NCBI GenBank assembly: GCA_963787645.1 | Contig: CAWBDS010000004.1 | Coordinates: forward strand, 247,105-311,104 | Length of the DNA stretch: 64,000 bases | Reading direction: 5' to 3' | DNA from: Palsa-504 sp963787645 | Lineage (GTDB): Bacteria > Actinomycetota > Actinomycetes > Streptosporangiales > Streptosporangiaceae | Shown here: one piece after another, positions 26,756 through 37,700 of the stretch | Layout of the letters: every line of letters starts with the position of its first letter | How positions within the stretch are numbered: position 1 is the stretch's first letter | Program-made: the position numbers and the translations under genes | Notes under the pieces: model-generated | The model's input: only the letters and a program-made list of their open reading frames with translations | Database searches by the model: none | Told to the model about the DNA's origin: nothing

Positions 26756-26788
26756 ATGCCAGTTGTCCCTAGGATAAGGGGTTGGCAT
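26756..26788. promoter_or_regulatory. Nested inverted repeat between menJ and nuoA
   Basis: ATGCCA and TGGCAT form outer arms and CCCT/AGGG inner arms of a 33-bp imperfect palindrome. TAGGAT (26770-26775) inside it is a plausible -10 box. It may be the nuo promoter and operator, or an internal processing hairpin. Confidence 0.45.
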
Positions 26789-26814
26789 CGGGCCCAGGAA
26801 GGGAGGAAACATCG

Positions 26815-27174
26815 ATGAGGCTGTACGTTCCGATCTTCGTGCTGGCCGTGCTGGCTCTCGGTTTCGCCGCCTTCTCCGTGACCTTCGGCGCCATCGCCGG
26901 GCCGAAGCGCTGGAACCGCGCCAAGCTGGAAGCCTACGAGTGCGGCATCGAGCCGACGCCCCACCCGCCGGGCGGCGGTCGCATCCCGGTGAAGTACTAC
27001 CTGACCGCGATGCTGTTCATCGTGTTCGACATCGAGATCATTTTCCTGTATCCCTGGGCGGTCACCTTCAACCAGCTCGGGGCCTTCGGCCTGGTCGAGA
27101 TGGTGACCTTCGTGATCACTGTGCTGGTCGCCTACGCCTACGTGTGGCGCCGCGGCGGCCTGGAGTGGGATTAG
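26815..27174 (+). CDS. nuoA: NADH-quinone oxidoreductase subunit A
   Basis: A 119-residue membrane subunit of complex I with three hydrophobic helices (about 4-26, 60-80, 89-110). The conserved YECGIEP motif after helix 1 and the ..YYLTAMLFIVFDIEIIFLYPWAV segment in helix 2 identify it. It helps anchor the peripheral arm near the quinone site. The ATG follows GGGAGGA. First gene of the 14-gene nuo operon; nuoB starts 5 bp after its stop. Confidence 0.96.
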   Translation: MRLYVPIFVLAVLALGFAAFSVTFGAIAGPKRWNRAKLEAYECGIEPTPHPPGGGRIPVKYYLTAMLFIVFDIEIIFLYPWAVTFNQLGAFGLVEMVTFVITVLVAYAYVWRRGGLEWD

Positions 27175-27178
27175 AGAC

Positions 27179-27740
27179 ATGGGTCTAGAAGAAAAGCTGC
27201 CGAGCGGCGTCCTGCTGACGTCGGTGGAGAAGGCCGCGGGCTGGGCCCGGGCCCGCTCGGTATGGCCGGCCACCTTCGGCCTGGCCTGCTGCGCCATCGA
27301 GCTGTTCCAGACCGGCAGCCCCAAGCACGACCTGGCCCGGTTCGGCATGGAGCGGGCGTCCAACACCCCGCGCCAGGCCGACCTGATGATCGTGGCCGGC
27401 CTGGCTCAGCCAGAAGATGGCCCCGGTGCTGCGGCAGATCTACGACCAGATGTCCGACCCCAAGTGGGTCATCTCGATGGGCGTGTGCGCCTCCAGCGGC
27501 GGCATGTTCAACAACTACGCGATCGTGCAGGGCGTCGACCATGTCGTGCCGGTGGACATCTACCTGCCCGGCTGCCCGCCGCGCCCGGAGATGCTGCTCG
27601 ACTCGATCCTCAAGCTGCACGACAAGATCATGAACATGAAGCTCGGCAAGGACCGGGACCGCCAGATCACCGAGCTGGAGACCGCGCGGCTCGGCTTGGG
27701 GGCGCTGCACCTGGCCGGGCCCTCCGAGGCCGAGCTGTGA
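27179..27740 (+). CDS. nuoB: NADH-quinone oxidoreductase subunit B (frameshifted near 27405)
   Basis: The subunit carrying the terminal Fe-S cluster N2 that reduces menaquinone. Ligands are seen as Cys37-Cys38 in FGLACCAIEL, then a Cys in SMGVCASSGG and one in LPGCPPRPE. The frame changes after DLMIVAG and resumes at LSQKMAPVLRQ; removal of one base in GGCCTGGCTC restores the family order and a length of about 186 residues. Loss of this subunit would inactivate complex I, and every other nuo gene except nuoL is intact, so a sequence error is the likeliest cause. The stop overlaps the nuoC GTG. Confidence 0.92.
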
Positions 27741-28528
27741 GCGGACCCGAGCAGCCGGCGGCGGCCACCGAGCAAACCCAGGGGTCGCTGGGCCCCCAGG
27801 GCCCGGCACCCGCCGAGACTCCCGAAGATGCCGAGGCTCACCTGCCCGCCCGGCTGGGCGAGGAGCGACTCAACGCCACGGTCGTCCGCCAGGGCATGTT
27901 CGGCGTCACGGGCACCCCGGACACCTCCGGGTTCGGCCTGCTCCGGGTGCACCAGGCGCCGCCGCGGCACAGCGAGCGCCCGTACGGCTCCTACTTCGAC
28001 GAGGTCGCCGACGCCCTGGGCGGCGCGCTGGAGGCGGCGGGCTTCGGGTTCTCCGACGCCATCGAGCGCGTGGTGGTGGACCGCGGCGAGCTGACCTTGC
28101 ACGTCCGCCGGGAGCGGCTGCTGGAGGTGGCCAAGAAGCTGCGTGACGATCCGGCGCTGCGCTTCGAGCTGTGCAGCGGGGTATCCGGCGTGCACTACCC
28201 GGAGGACCCCGCGCGGGAGCTGCACTCGGTGGTGCACCTGCTGTCGATCACGCACAACCGCCGGGTGCGCCTGGAGGTCAGCGTGCCCGATGCCGATCCG
28301 CACGTCCCGTCGCTGGTCAGCGTGTACCCGACGGCCAACTGGCACGAGCGGGAGACCTGGGACTTCTTCGGCATCATCTTCGACGGGCACCCCGCGCTGA
28401 CCAGGATCCAGATGCCCGACGACTGGAAGGGCCACCCGCAGCGCAAGGACTACCCGCTCGGCGGCATCCCGGTCGAATACCGCGGCGCCAAGATCCCCGC
28501 GCCGGACGAGCGGAGGCACTACCAGTGA
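27737..28528 (+). CDS. nuoC: NADH-quinone oxidoreductase subunit C
   Basis: The 30-kDa peripheral subunit, 263 residues. An Ala/Pro-rich N-terminal tail of about 50 residues precedes the conserved domain. The family signature HSVVHLLSITHNRRVRLEV and TANWHERETWDFFGIIFDGHPALTRI..PDDW.GHPQRKDYPLGG is complete. It contacts NuoD and NuoB. GTG start in a GTGA overlap with nuoB, and a matching overlap with nuoD. Confidence 0.95.
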   Translation: MSGPEQPAAATEQTQGSLGPQGPAPAETPEDAEAHLPARLGEERLNATVVRQGMFGVTGTPDTSGFGLLRVHQAPPRHSERPYGSYFDEVADALGGALEAAGFGFSDAIERVVVDRGELTLHVRRERLLEVAKKLRDDPALRFELCSGVSGVHYPEDPARELHSVVHLLSITHNRRVRLEVSVPDADPHVPSLVSVYPTANWHERETWDFFGIIFDGHPALTRIQMPDDWKGHPQRKDYPLGGIPVEYRGAKIPAPDERRHYQ

Positions 28529-29898
28529 GCGCAGGGCAGACGCCGCACGCGGCGGCTGGAGCCAGCGACGCCGAGGCCGCCGAAGGCCGCGTCTACACGG
28601 TCTCCGGCGAGGACTGGGACGAGATCATGGCCGCCGCGAACCAAGCCGGGGACTTCGAGAGCGGCGAGCGGATCGTGATCAACATGGGCCCGCAGCACCC
28701 GTCCACCCACGGCGTGCTGCGCCTGGTGCTGACCCTGGAAGGCGAGACGGTGGCCGAGGTGCGCCCGGCCATCGGCTACCTGCACACCGGCATCGAGAAG
28801 AGCATGGAGTTCCGGACCTGGACCCAGGGCGTCACGTTCTGCACCCGGGCGGACTACCTGATGCCGATCTTCAACGAGACGGCCTACTGCCTGGGCGTGG
28901 AGCGGCTGCTCGGCATCGAGGACCGGATTCCCGAGCGCGCGCAGATCATCAGGGTCCTGATGATGGAGCTCAACCGGGTGTCCTCGCACCTGGGCGGCAT
29001 CGCCCCGATGGGCCTGGAACTCGGTGCGACCACGATCTACACCCAGGGCGCGCGGCTGCGGGAACGCACCCTGGACCTGCTCGAGCTGATCACCGGCCTG
29101 CGGATGAACCACGCGTTCATCCGGCCCGGCGGGGTGGCCCAGGACCTGCCGCCCGGCGGGCTTGAGGCCATCCGGGTGTTCCTGGACTCCGCCCCGCGGG
29201 CGCTGCACGACCTGCACAACCTGATCGACGAGAACCCGATCTTCGTGGCCCGGAACAAGGGCGTGGCCTACCTGGACCTGCAGGGCTGCATGGCCCTGGG
29301 CGTGACCGGCCCCATGCTGCGGGCCACCGGCCTGCCCTGGGACATGCGCAAATCCCAGCCATACTGCGGTTACGAGACCTACGACTTCGACGTGCCGGTC
29401 CGGGACACGTGCGACGCCTACGGCCGGTACCTGATCCGGATGGACGAATTCGATGAGTCGCTGAAGATCATCCGGCAGTGCCTGGACCGGCTGGCCGCCC
29501 GCGGCTCGGTCGACTCCGACCCGGTGATGATCAAGGACGCCAAGATCGGCTGGCCCGCCCAGCTGTCCCTGGGACCCGACGGGCTCGGCCCGTCGCCGCA
29601 GCACATCGCGCACATCATGGGCCAGTCCATGGAGGCGCTCATCCACCACTTCAAGCTGATCACCGAGGGGTTCCGGGTGCCGGCCGGGCAGGCCTACGCG
29701 GCCATCGAGTCGCCCCGCGGCGAACTGGCCGCGCACGTGGTCAGCGACGGCGGAACCCGGCCGTACCGGGTGCACCTGCGCGACCCGTCGTTCACCCACC
29801 TGCAGTCGGTCGCCGCGGTGTGCGAGGGCGGCTTCGTGGCCGACCTCATCCCCGCGATCGCCAGCATCGACCCCGTGATGGGAGGCGTGGACCGGTAA
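28525..29898 (+). CDS. nuoD: NADH-quinone oxidoreductase subunit D
   Basis: The 49-kDa subunit, 457 residues, which forms the quinone chamber together with NuoB. Signatures are NMGPQHPSTHGVLRLV near residue 52, GYLHTGIEKSME, MELNRVSSHL, YTQGARLRERTLDL and the late RDPSFTHLQ. Quinone-site His and Tyr candidates are the His of QHPSTHG and the Tyr in FCTRADYLMP. The first 45 residues are a variable extension. GTG start at the nuoC stop; its own TAA overlaps the nuoE ATG as TAATG. Confidence 0.96.
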   Translation: MSAGQTPHAAAGASDAEAAEGRVYTVSGEDWDEIMAAANQAGDFESGERIVINMGPQHPSTHGVLRLVLTLEGETVAEVRPAIGYLHTGIEKSMEFRTWTQGVTFCTRADYLMPIFNETAYCLGVERLLGIEDRIPERAQIIRVLMMELNRVSSHLGGIAPMGLELGATTIYTQGARLRERTLDLLELITGLRMNHAFIRPGGVAQDLPPGGLEAIRVFLDSAPRALHDLHNLIDENPIFVARNKGVAYLDLQGCMALGVTGPMLRATGLPWDMRKSQPYCGYETYDFDVPVRDTCDAYGRYLIRMDEFDESLKIIRQCLDRLAARGSVDSDPVMIKDAKIGWPAQLSLGPDGLGPSPQHIAHIMGQSMEALIHHFKLITEGFRVPAGQAYAAIESPRGELAAHVVSDGGTRPYRVHLRDPSFTHLQSVAAVCEGGFVADLIPAIASIDPVMGGVDR

Positions 29899-30718
29899 TG
29901 CCGTTCAGCGATCAGGTGCGCGGCCGCCTCGCGGCGGACGCGACCAAGATCATCGGCCAGTACCCCGGGTCGAGGTCGGCACTGCTGCCGCTGCTGCACC
30001 TCGTCCAGTCCGAGGAGGGCTACGTCTCCGAAGACGGCATCGCGTTCTGCGCCGAACAGCTCGGGCTGACCCACGCCGACGTCACCGGCGTGGTCAGCTT
30101 CTACACCATGTACAAGCGGCGCCCGGTCGGCGAGTACCACGTCGGCGTGTGCACCAACACCGTGTGCGGCGTGCTGGGCGGCAACCAGATCCTGGCCGAG
30201 CTGCACGAGCACCTCGGCGTGGCCGACGACGAGACCACGCCGGACGGCCGGGTCAGCCTGGAGCACCTGGAGTGCAACGCCGCCTGCACGTACGCGCCGG
30301 TGATGATGGTGAACTGGGAGTTCTTCGACAACATGACCCCGGCCTCGGCCCGCCAGCTCACCGACGACCTGCGCGCCGGGACCCCGGTGAAGCCGACCCG
30401 GGGCCCGGACCGGCTGGTCACCTGGCGCGAGGCGGCCCGGGTCCTGGCCGGTTTCAACGACGACCTGGCCACCCAGGGCCCGACCGCGGGACCGGCCGAC
30501 CTGGTCGGCCTCAAGATCGCCCAGGAGCACGGCTGGACCGCGCCGGAGGCGCCAGGGAGCAGAGCGCCGGAGGCGCCAGGGAGCAGAGCGCCGGAGGCGC
30601 CAGGGAGCAGAGCGCCGGAGGCGCCAGGGAGCAGAGCGCCGGAACCAGACTCCGACTCCACAGGCGGTCGAGGGCAAGCGCCCGCCGCCGCAGGCGGCCA
30701 GACCAGCAAGGAGCCGCG

Positions 30719-30722
<4 letters not shown>
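29898..30722 (+). CDS. nuoE: NADH-quinone oxidoreductase subunit E, with repeat-bearing tail
   Basis: The 24-kDa subunit, 274 residues, with a thioredoxin-like fold and one 2Fe-2S cluster (N1a). Ligands are Cys85 and Cys90 in VCTNTVC and Cys126 and Cys130 in ECNAAC. The conserved domain ends near residue 200. The last 60 residues carry four exact copies of APEAPGSR, encoded by a 24-bp tandem repeat, then a Ser/Gly/Ala-rich end. The tail is longer than usual for the family and is probably not structural. GTG of nuoF overlaps its stop. Confidence 0.94.
30540..30635 (+). repeat. 24-bp tandem repeat in nuoE (4 copies)
   Basis: The unit GCGCCGGAGGCGCCAGGGAG followed by CAGA is repeated four times without a mismatch, with a partial fifth copy. 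Multiples of three keep the frame, encoding APEAPGSR each time. Perfect identity implies recent expansion. Confidence 0.95.
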
Positions 30723-32064
<1,342 letters not shown>

Positions 32065-32068
<4 letters not shown>

Positions 32069-34605
32069 CCGTACAGACCACGCAGGACCTGGTGACCGTC
32101 ACCATCGACGGGTTCGAGATCTCGGTGCCCAAGGGCACCTGGATCATCCGGGCCGCCGAACTGCTCGGCATCGCCATCCCGCGGTTCTGCGAGCACCCGC
32201 TGCTGGATCCGATCGGCGCCTGCCGCCAGTGCCTGGTGGAGGTGGAAGGCCAGCGCAAGCCGCTGGCCTCGTGCATCACCGCGTGCACCGAAGGCATGGT
32301 GGTCAAGACCCAGCTCACTTCCGCGGTGGCCGACAAGGCGCAGCAGGGCGTGATGGAGCTCCTGCTCATCAACCACCCGCTCGACTGCCCGATGTGCGAC
32401 AAGGGCGGCGAGTGCCCGCTGCAGAACCAAGCCATGTCCAACGGGCGCGGCGAGACCCGGTTCAGCTTCGACAAGCGGACCTTCGACAAGCCGGTCCCCA
32501 TCTCCACCGAGGTCCTGCTGGACCGCGAGCGGTGCATCTCGTGCACCCGGTGCACCCGGACCTCGGAGGAAATCGCCGGCGACGCGTTCATCGAGTTCAT
32601 CGGGCGCGGGCCCAACCAGATGATCGGCACCGCCGAGGGCAAGCCGTTCAACTCCTACTTCTCCGGCAACACGGTGCAGGTCTGCCCGGTTGGCGCGCTC
32701 ACCGGGGCGGCCTACCGGTTCCGGTCCCGGCCGTACGACCTGGTCTCGGTGCCCAGCATCTGCGAGCACTGCGCCTCAGGATGCCGGCAGCGCACCGACG
32801 TGCGGCGCGGCCGCGTGATGCGCCGGCTGGCGGGCGAGGACCCCGCGGTCAACGAGGAATGGAACTGCGACAAGGGCCGCTGGGCGTTCAGCTACGCGAC
32901 CCAGCCGGACCGGCTGACCGCCCCGCTGGTCCGGGACGAGCGCGGAGTGCTGGTCCCGGCGTCCTGGCCGCACGCGCTGGCGACGGCCGCGGCCGGCCTG
33001 ACCGCGGCGCGCGACGGTGACGGGCGGGCGCACGGCGTCGGCGTGCTGACCGGCGGCCGGCTCACGCTGGAGGACGCCTACGCGTACGCCAAGTTCGCCC
33101 GCATCGCGCTGGACACCAACGACGTGGACATGCGGGCCCGCGCGCACTCGGCCGAGGAACAGGACTTCCTGGCCGCCTGCGTGGCCGGACGGGACATCGC
33201 GGTCAGCTACGCGGACCTGGAGCAGGCCTCGGCCGTCCTGCTGGCCGGGTTCGAGCCGGAGGACGAGTCGCCGATCGTCTTCCTGCGGCTGCGCAAGGCG
33301 GTCCGCCGCCGCCAGCTGCCGGTGTTCTCCATCGCGTCGCTGGCCAGCCCCGGGCTGGCCAAGCTGTCCGGACAGCTGCTGGTCACCGTGCCCGGAGAAG
33401 AGCCCGACGCGCTCACCGCGCTGACCGCGGGCGGCTCGGGCGGACGCAACGACGAGACGTGGCGGGCGGCGGGCCGGGCGATGGCCGCGGACGGCGCGAT
33501 CATCCTGGTCGGCGAGCGGCTGGCCGCGGTGCCCGGCGCGCTGGCCGCCGTGGCCCGGCTGGCCTTCGCCTCCGGCGCGCGGCTGGCCTGGGTGCCGCGC
33601 CGGGCCGGCGAGCGAGGGGCTGTCGAGGCGGGCGCCCTGCCGGGGCTGCTGCCCATCGGACGTCCGGTGACCGACAGCGCGGCCCGCGCCGAGGTGGCCC
33701 GGGTCTGGGGCCGGGCTGCGCTGCCCGGCGAGCCGGGCCGGGACACCACGGCCATGCTGGCCGCCGCGGCCGGCGGCGAGCTCGGCGCGCTGGTCGTGGC
33801 CGGGGTCGACCCGGCCGACCTGCCCGATCCGCAGGCCGCGCTCAGCGCGATCGAGATGGCACCGTTCGTGGTCAGCCTCGAACTGCGGTCCAGCGCGGTC
33901 ACCGACCGGGCCGACGTGGTGTTCCCGGTGGCCGCGGTGGCCGAGAAGGCCGGCACGTTCGTCAACTGGGAGGGCCGGGGCGGCACGTTCGCCGAGGCCC
34001 TGAAGGTCCCCGACGTCCGCACCGACCGGTACGTGCTCGGCGCGATCGCCGACCAGATGGACGTGCACCTGGGCCTGCCCGACGCGGCCGCCGCGCGCGC
34101 GGAGCTCGCCTCGCTGGGCAGCTGGCGCGGCGCACGGCCCTCAGGGGGGTTTGGGGGGATGACATCCCCCCAAGAGCAGGAGGGGTATGGGGGGGATCGT
34201 TCCCCCCGGGGCAACAGGGTCCGTCTCGCCACCTGGCACCAGCTGCTGGACAACGGCCGCATGCAGGACGGGGAGCCGGCGCTGGCCGGCACGGCCCGGC
34301 CCGTGGTGGCCAGGGTGTCGGCGGCGACCGCGGTGCAGGCGGGCCTCGCGGACGGCGATAAGGTGACCGTGGCCACGGACCGGGGTTCGGTGACGGTTCC
34401 CCTCGAGGTCGTGCCCATGGCTGACCACGTGGTCTGGCTGCCGTCGGCAGGCCTGCCCGAGCCGGCCCTGGACGACGCGGCCACCCCGGCCCCCGGCGAG
34501 CCGTACCCTGGCCGCGGGGGACCCGGGGGACGAGGCAGCTTCACCGTCCGCGCCCGGCTCGGCGCGGGCCACGGTGCCATGGTCACGCTGAGGAGGCCGG
34601 AATGA
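32065..34605 (+). CDS. nuoG: NADH-quinone oxidoreductase subunit G
   Basis: The 75-kDa subunit, 846 residues, the electron wire of the peripheral arm. The N-terminal 2Fe-2S domain has FCEHPLLDPIGACRQCLVEV, followed by H-x3-C-x2-C-x5-C (HPLDCPMCDKGGECPL), a 4Fe-4S set CISCTRCTR..CPVGAL, and a molybdopterin-oxidoreductase-type domain starting with CEHCASGCRQ (an N7-like extra cluster). No Mo-binding residues are expected. Residues about 693-716 (PSGGFGGMTSPQ to SPRGNR) come from an inserted GC-rich palindrome between conserved blocks. GTG start, ATGA overlap with nuoH. Confidence 0.95.
34144..34211. repeat. GC-rich palindromic repeats, double copy inside nuoG
   Basis: TTGGGGGGAT-GAC-ATCCCCCCAA is a perfect 10-bp inverted repeat, and 20 bp on GGGGGG-GATCGTT-CCCCCC is a second hairpin. 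Both are read in frame in NuoG. This is the longest copy of the family in the window. Confidence 0.8.
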
Positions 34606-35942
34606 CGCACGCAGGGGTGCTGCAGCACGCACTCGCAGCTCCCGCGGTCGACCCCACGCTCGCCGACTTCAACCAGCTGATCTGGTGGCTGGTGCTGCTC
34701 AAGGTGGGCATGGTCTTCCTCTTCCTGCTGCTGACGACGATGTTCATGATCTGGGCCGAGCGCCGGGTCATCGGCCGGATGCAGAACCGCCCGGGGCCGA
34801 ACCGGGCCGGGCCGTTCGGCCTGCTGCAGCCGATCGCGGACGCGCTCAAGCTGCCGCTCAAGGAAGACATCGTCCCGCGCACCGCGGACAAGCTGATCTT
34901 CTGGGTCGCGCCGATCCTGTCGGCCGCGCCGGCCTTCGTCAGCTTTGCGATCATCCCGTGGGGCCCCGAGGTCTCGATCTTCCATCACCACACCCCGCTG
35001 CAGCTCGCCGACCTGCCGGTGGCGGTGCTGCTGGTGCTGGCCATGAGCTCGATCGGGGTGTACGGGATCGTGCTGGCCGGCTGGGCCTCCGGGTCGGCGT
35101 ACTCGCTGCTCGGCGCGCTGCGCTCGGCCGCCCAGGTGATCAGCTACGAGATCGCCATGGGCCTGGCCTTCGTGGCCGTGTTCCTGTACGCGGGCTCGCT
35201 GTCCACCACCGCGATCGTGACCGCCCAGCAGCACGAGTGGTACGCCTGGCTGCTCCCGGTCTCGTTCGTGATCTACCTGTTCACCATGGTCGGCGAGACC
35301 AACCGCCTGCCGTTCGACCTGCCCGAGGGCGAAGGCGAGCTGGTGGCCGGCTACCACACCGAGTACTCCTCGATGAAGTTCGCGATGTTCTACCTGGCCG
35401 AGTACGTCAACATGACGACGGTCTCCGCGCTGGCCACCACGCTGTTCCTGGGCGGCTGGCGGGCGCCGTGGCCGCTGTCGCTGTGGGCGGGCGCCAACAG
35501 CGGCTGGTGGCCGGTGCTGTGGTTCATGGTCAAGGTCTTCATCCTGCTGTTCTGCTACATCTGGCTGCGCGGGACCCTGCCCCGGGTCCGCTACGACCAG
35601 CTCATGGCCATCGGCTGGAAGATCCTGATCCCGGCGTCCATCGTCTGGATCCTGCTCATCGCCACCGTGCGCGCCTGGCGGCTGGACACGCACAACACCA
35701 TCCCCTACGTGGTGGGCGGCTTCGTGCTGGTCGTCATCATCGGCCTGGGCACGATGTGGGAGAGCCTCGCGCTGCAGCGGGCCGCCCGGTTCGCGGCCGC
35801 GGATTCGGCCAGCGCCGAAGAGGCCGGTCACGACGCGCCCTTCGGCACGAGCACTTTCCCGGTGCCGCCGCTCGACCTGCCGCACTACCACGGGGTTGCC
35901 CCCGACCACGAAACCTCCACCCGGGAGGTCACCGGTGCTTGA
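34602..35942 (+). CDS. nuoH: NADH-quinone oxidoreductase subunit H
   Basis: Membrane subunit, 446 residues with about eight to nine helices, linking the quinone site to the proton-pumping arm. Signatures are ERRVIGRMQNRPGPNRAGPFGLLQP in loop 1 (quinone entry) and the acidic ETNRLPFDLPEGEGELVAGYHTEYSSMKF loop. The C-terminal tail of about 60 residues is polar and variable. Starts within the nuoG stop and overlaps nuoI by 8 bp. Confidence 0.96.
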   Translation: MTHAGVLQHALAAPAVDPTLADFNQLIWWLVLLKVGMVFLFLLLTTMFMIWAERRVIGRMQNRPGPNRAGPFGLLQPIADALKLPLKEDIVPRTADKLIFWVAPILSAAPAFVSFAIIPWGPEVSIFHHHTPLQLADLPVAVLLVLAMSSIGVYGIVLAGWASGSAYSLLGALRSAAQVISYEIAMGLAFVAVFLYAGSLSTTAIVTAQQHEWYAWLLPVSFVIYLFTMVGETNRLPFDLPEGEGELVAGYHTEYSSMKFAMFYLAEYVNMTTVSALATTLFLGGWRAPWPLSLWAGANSGWWPVLWFMVKVFILLFCYIWLRGTLPRVRYDQLMAIGWKILIPASIVWILLIATVRAWRLDTHNTIPYVVGGFVLVVIIGLGTMWESLALQRAARFAAADSASAEEAGHDAPFGTSTFPVPPLDLPHYHGVAPDHETSTREVTGA

Positions 35943-36591
35943 TTTCCTCAACCCGATCAAGGGCTTCGGGGTCACCTTCCATGAGATGTTCCGGAAGGTC
36001 GAGACCATCGAATACCCCGAGGTCAAGAAGCCCACCGCGCCCCGCTACCACGGCCACCACCAGCTCAACCGGTGGCCGGACGGGCTGGAGAAATGCATCG
36101 GGTGCGAATTGTGCGCCTGGGCGTGCCCGGCCGACGCGATCTACGTGGAGGGCCGCGACAACACCGAGGACGCGCGGTTCTCGCCCGGCGAGCGCTACGG
36201 CTTCGTCTACCAGATCAACTACCTGCGCTGCATCTTGTGCGGCATGTGCATCGAGGCCTGCCCGACGCGCGCGCTGACCATGACCAACGAGTACGAGATC
36301 GCCGACGACAACCGGGAAAGCCTGATCTGGACCAAGGAGCAGCTGCTCGTGCCGCTGGTGCCGGACATGGAGGCGCCGCCGCACCCGATGCGGCTCGGCG
36401 AGAACGAGAAGGACTACTACCGCCTCGGCGCGGCCGGCCTGACCGTCGGCCCCCGCGCGCCCGGCATGTCCGGCCCGGGCGGGCCGTCCGGCCCGGCGGT
36501 GTTCGCCGGCTCCCCGGACGCCTCGCTGTCCTGGCTGCCGCGGGAGGAAGAGCGCGAGCGCAAGGACGCAGACAGGGGTGAGGGCACGTGA
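35935..36591 (+). CDS. nuoI: NADH-quinone oxidoreductase subunit I
   Basis: The 23-kDa ferredoxin-like subunit, 218 residues, with two 4Fe-4S clusters (N6a, N6b). Cysteines are in KCIGCELCAWACPADA and RCILCGMCIEACPTRA. The amphipathic N-terminus (FLNPIKGFGVTFHEMF) lies on the membrane arm. GTG 35935 with GGGAGG upstream starts the protein at the usual place. The last 45 residues are variable. GTGA overlap with nuoJ. Confidence 0.95.
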   Translation: MLDFLNPIKGFGVTFHEMFRKVETIEYPEVKKPTAPRYHGHHQLNRWPDGLEKCIGCELCAWACPADAIYVEGRDNTEDARFSPGERYGFVYQINYLRCILCGMCIEACPTRALTMTNEYEIADDNRESLIWTKEQLLVPLVPDMEAPPHPMRLGENEKDYYRLGAAGLTVGPRAPGMSGPGGPSGPAVFAGSPDASLSWLPREEERERKDADRGEGT

Positions 36592-37400
36592 GCGGGGTGC
36601 TCGCGGCCGGCGGCACCAGCACCGACTTCGTCGCCGAGGAGACCGTGTTCTGGATCCTCGCGTTCGGCTCGGTCGGCGCCGCGCTGGCCATGATCCTGGT
36701 CCGGCGGGCGGTGCACTGCGCCATCATGCTGGCCGTGGTGATGCTCTGCCTGGCCACCATGTACGCCATGCAGGGCGCGCCGTTCCTGGCCTTCGTGCAG
36801 ATCATCGTGTACACCGGCGCGGTCCTGATGCTGTTCCTGTTCGTCCTGATGCTGATCGGCATCAGCTCCTCGGATTCGATCGTGGAGACCATCAAGGGCC
36901 AGCGGCTGGCCGCGGGCCTGGCCGCGATCGGCCTGTTCGTGCTGCTGGCGCTGGTCATCGGGCACGCGGCCATCGGCCCGGCCGCCCCGACCAGCGCGGC
37001 CGACGGGGCGAACAACCTGACCGGGATCGCCCAGCTGATCTTCACCACGTACGTGTTCCCGTTCGAAGTCACCGGCGCGCTGCTGATCACCGCGGCGGTC
37101 GGCGCCATGGTCCTGGCGCACCGCGAGCGCACCTCGCCCCGGCCCAGCCAGCGTGACCTGGCCGCCCGCCGGGTGGCCACCGGCCACCTGGCGCCGGACC
37201 CGCCGCCGGGCGTGTACGCGCTGCACGACGCCGCCGACCGGCCCGCCCTGCTGCCGGACGGCAGCACGTCGGAGCTTTCGGTCAGTTCGGCGCTGTCGCC
37301 GCGTGACCCGGGGCAGGCACCACGCTTCGTTCCGTCTGATGAAACCCTGCAGATCACGGCGGAAGCTGCCGAGCGGGAGATCGAGGGGGCCGAGTCATGA
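36588..37400 (+). CDS. nuoJ: NADH-quinone oxidoreductase subunit J
   Basis: Membrane subunit, 270 residues, with five helices in the first 170 residues. The family block AIMLAVVMLCLATMYAMQGAPFLAFVQIIVYTGAVLMLFLFVLML is intact, including the helix 3 region with a pi-bulge near AVLMLFLF. The C-terminal 100 residues are a soluble Pro/Ser-rich extension, common in actinobacteria. GTG start in the nuoI stop; ATGA overlap with nuoK. Confidence 0.95.
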   Translation: MSGVLAAGGTSTDFVAEETVFWILAFGSVGAALAMILVRRAVHCAIMLAVVMLCLATMYAMQGAPFLAFVQIIVYTGAVLMLFLFVLMLIGISSSDSIVETIKGQRLAAGLAAIGLFVLLALVIGHAAIGPAAPTSAADGANNLTGIAQLIFTTYVFPFEVTGALLITAAVGAMVLAHRERTSPRPSQRDLAARRVATGHLAPDPPPGVYALHDAADRPALLPDGSTSELSVSSALSPRDPGQAPRFVPSDETLQITAEAAEREIEGAES

Positions 37401-37696
37401 GCCCGGTCCACTACATCGCCCTGTCGGTGATCTTGTTCGTGATCGGCGCCGTCGGCGTGCTGGTGCGGCGCAACGCCATCGTGGTGTTCATGTGCATCGA
37501 GCTGATGCTGAACGCGTGCAACCTGGCCTTCGTCGCGTTCGCGCGGCAGCACGGCAACCTGGACGGGCAGGTCATCGCGTTCTTCGTCATGGTGGTGGCC
37601 GCGGCCGAAGTGGTGGTCGGCCTGGCCATCTTGATGGCGATCTACCGGGCTCGCAGGTCCGCGTCGGTGGATGACGCCAACCTGCTTAAGTACTGA
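37397..37696 (+). CDS. nuoK: NADH-quinone oxidoreductase subunit K
   Basis: Membrane subunit of 99 residues with three helices, homologous to MrpC. Conserved acidic residues of the proton path lie in FMCIELMLNACNL (Glu of helix 2) and VAAAEVVVGLAI (Glu of helix 3). Length is exactly typical. It overlaps nuoJ by 4 bp and precedes nuoL by 4 bp. Confidence 0.96.
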   Translation: MSPVHYIALSVILFVIGAVGVLVRRNAIVVFMCIELMLNACNLAFVAFARQHGNLDGQVIAFFVMVVAAAEVVVGLAILMAIYRARRSASVDDANLLKY

Positions 37697-37700
37697 GGGG

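Noticed and set aside
30540..30635. CRISPR-like array
   Set aside because: Units are directly adjacent without spacers and encode a peptide repeat in nuoE. No cas genes are present in the window.
33207..36035. A 942-codon open frame antisense to nuoG, nuoH and nuoI
   Set aside because: Strong GC bias leaves antisense frames open. The plus-strand proteins are clear complex I subunits, and the antisense product is His/Gln/Arg-rich without domains.
34602..36277. Long plus-strand alternative frames over nuoH and nuoI
   Set aside because: Arg/Ala/Gly-rich translations typical of GC-rich shadow frames; the true subunits are read in other frames.
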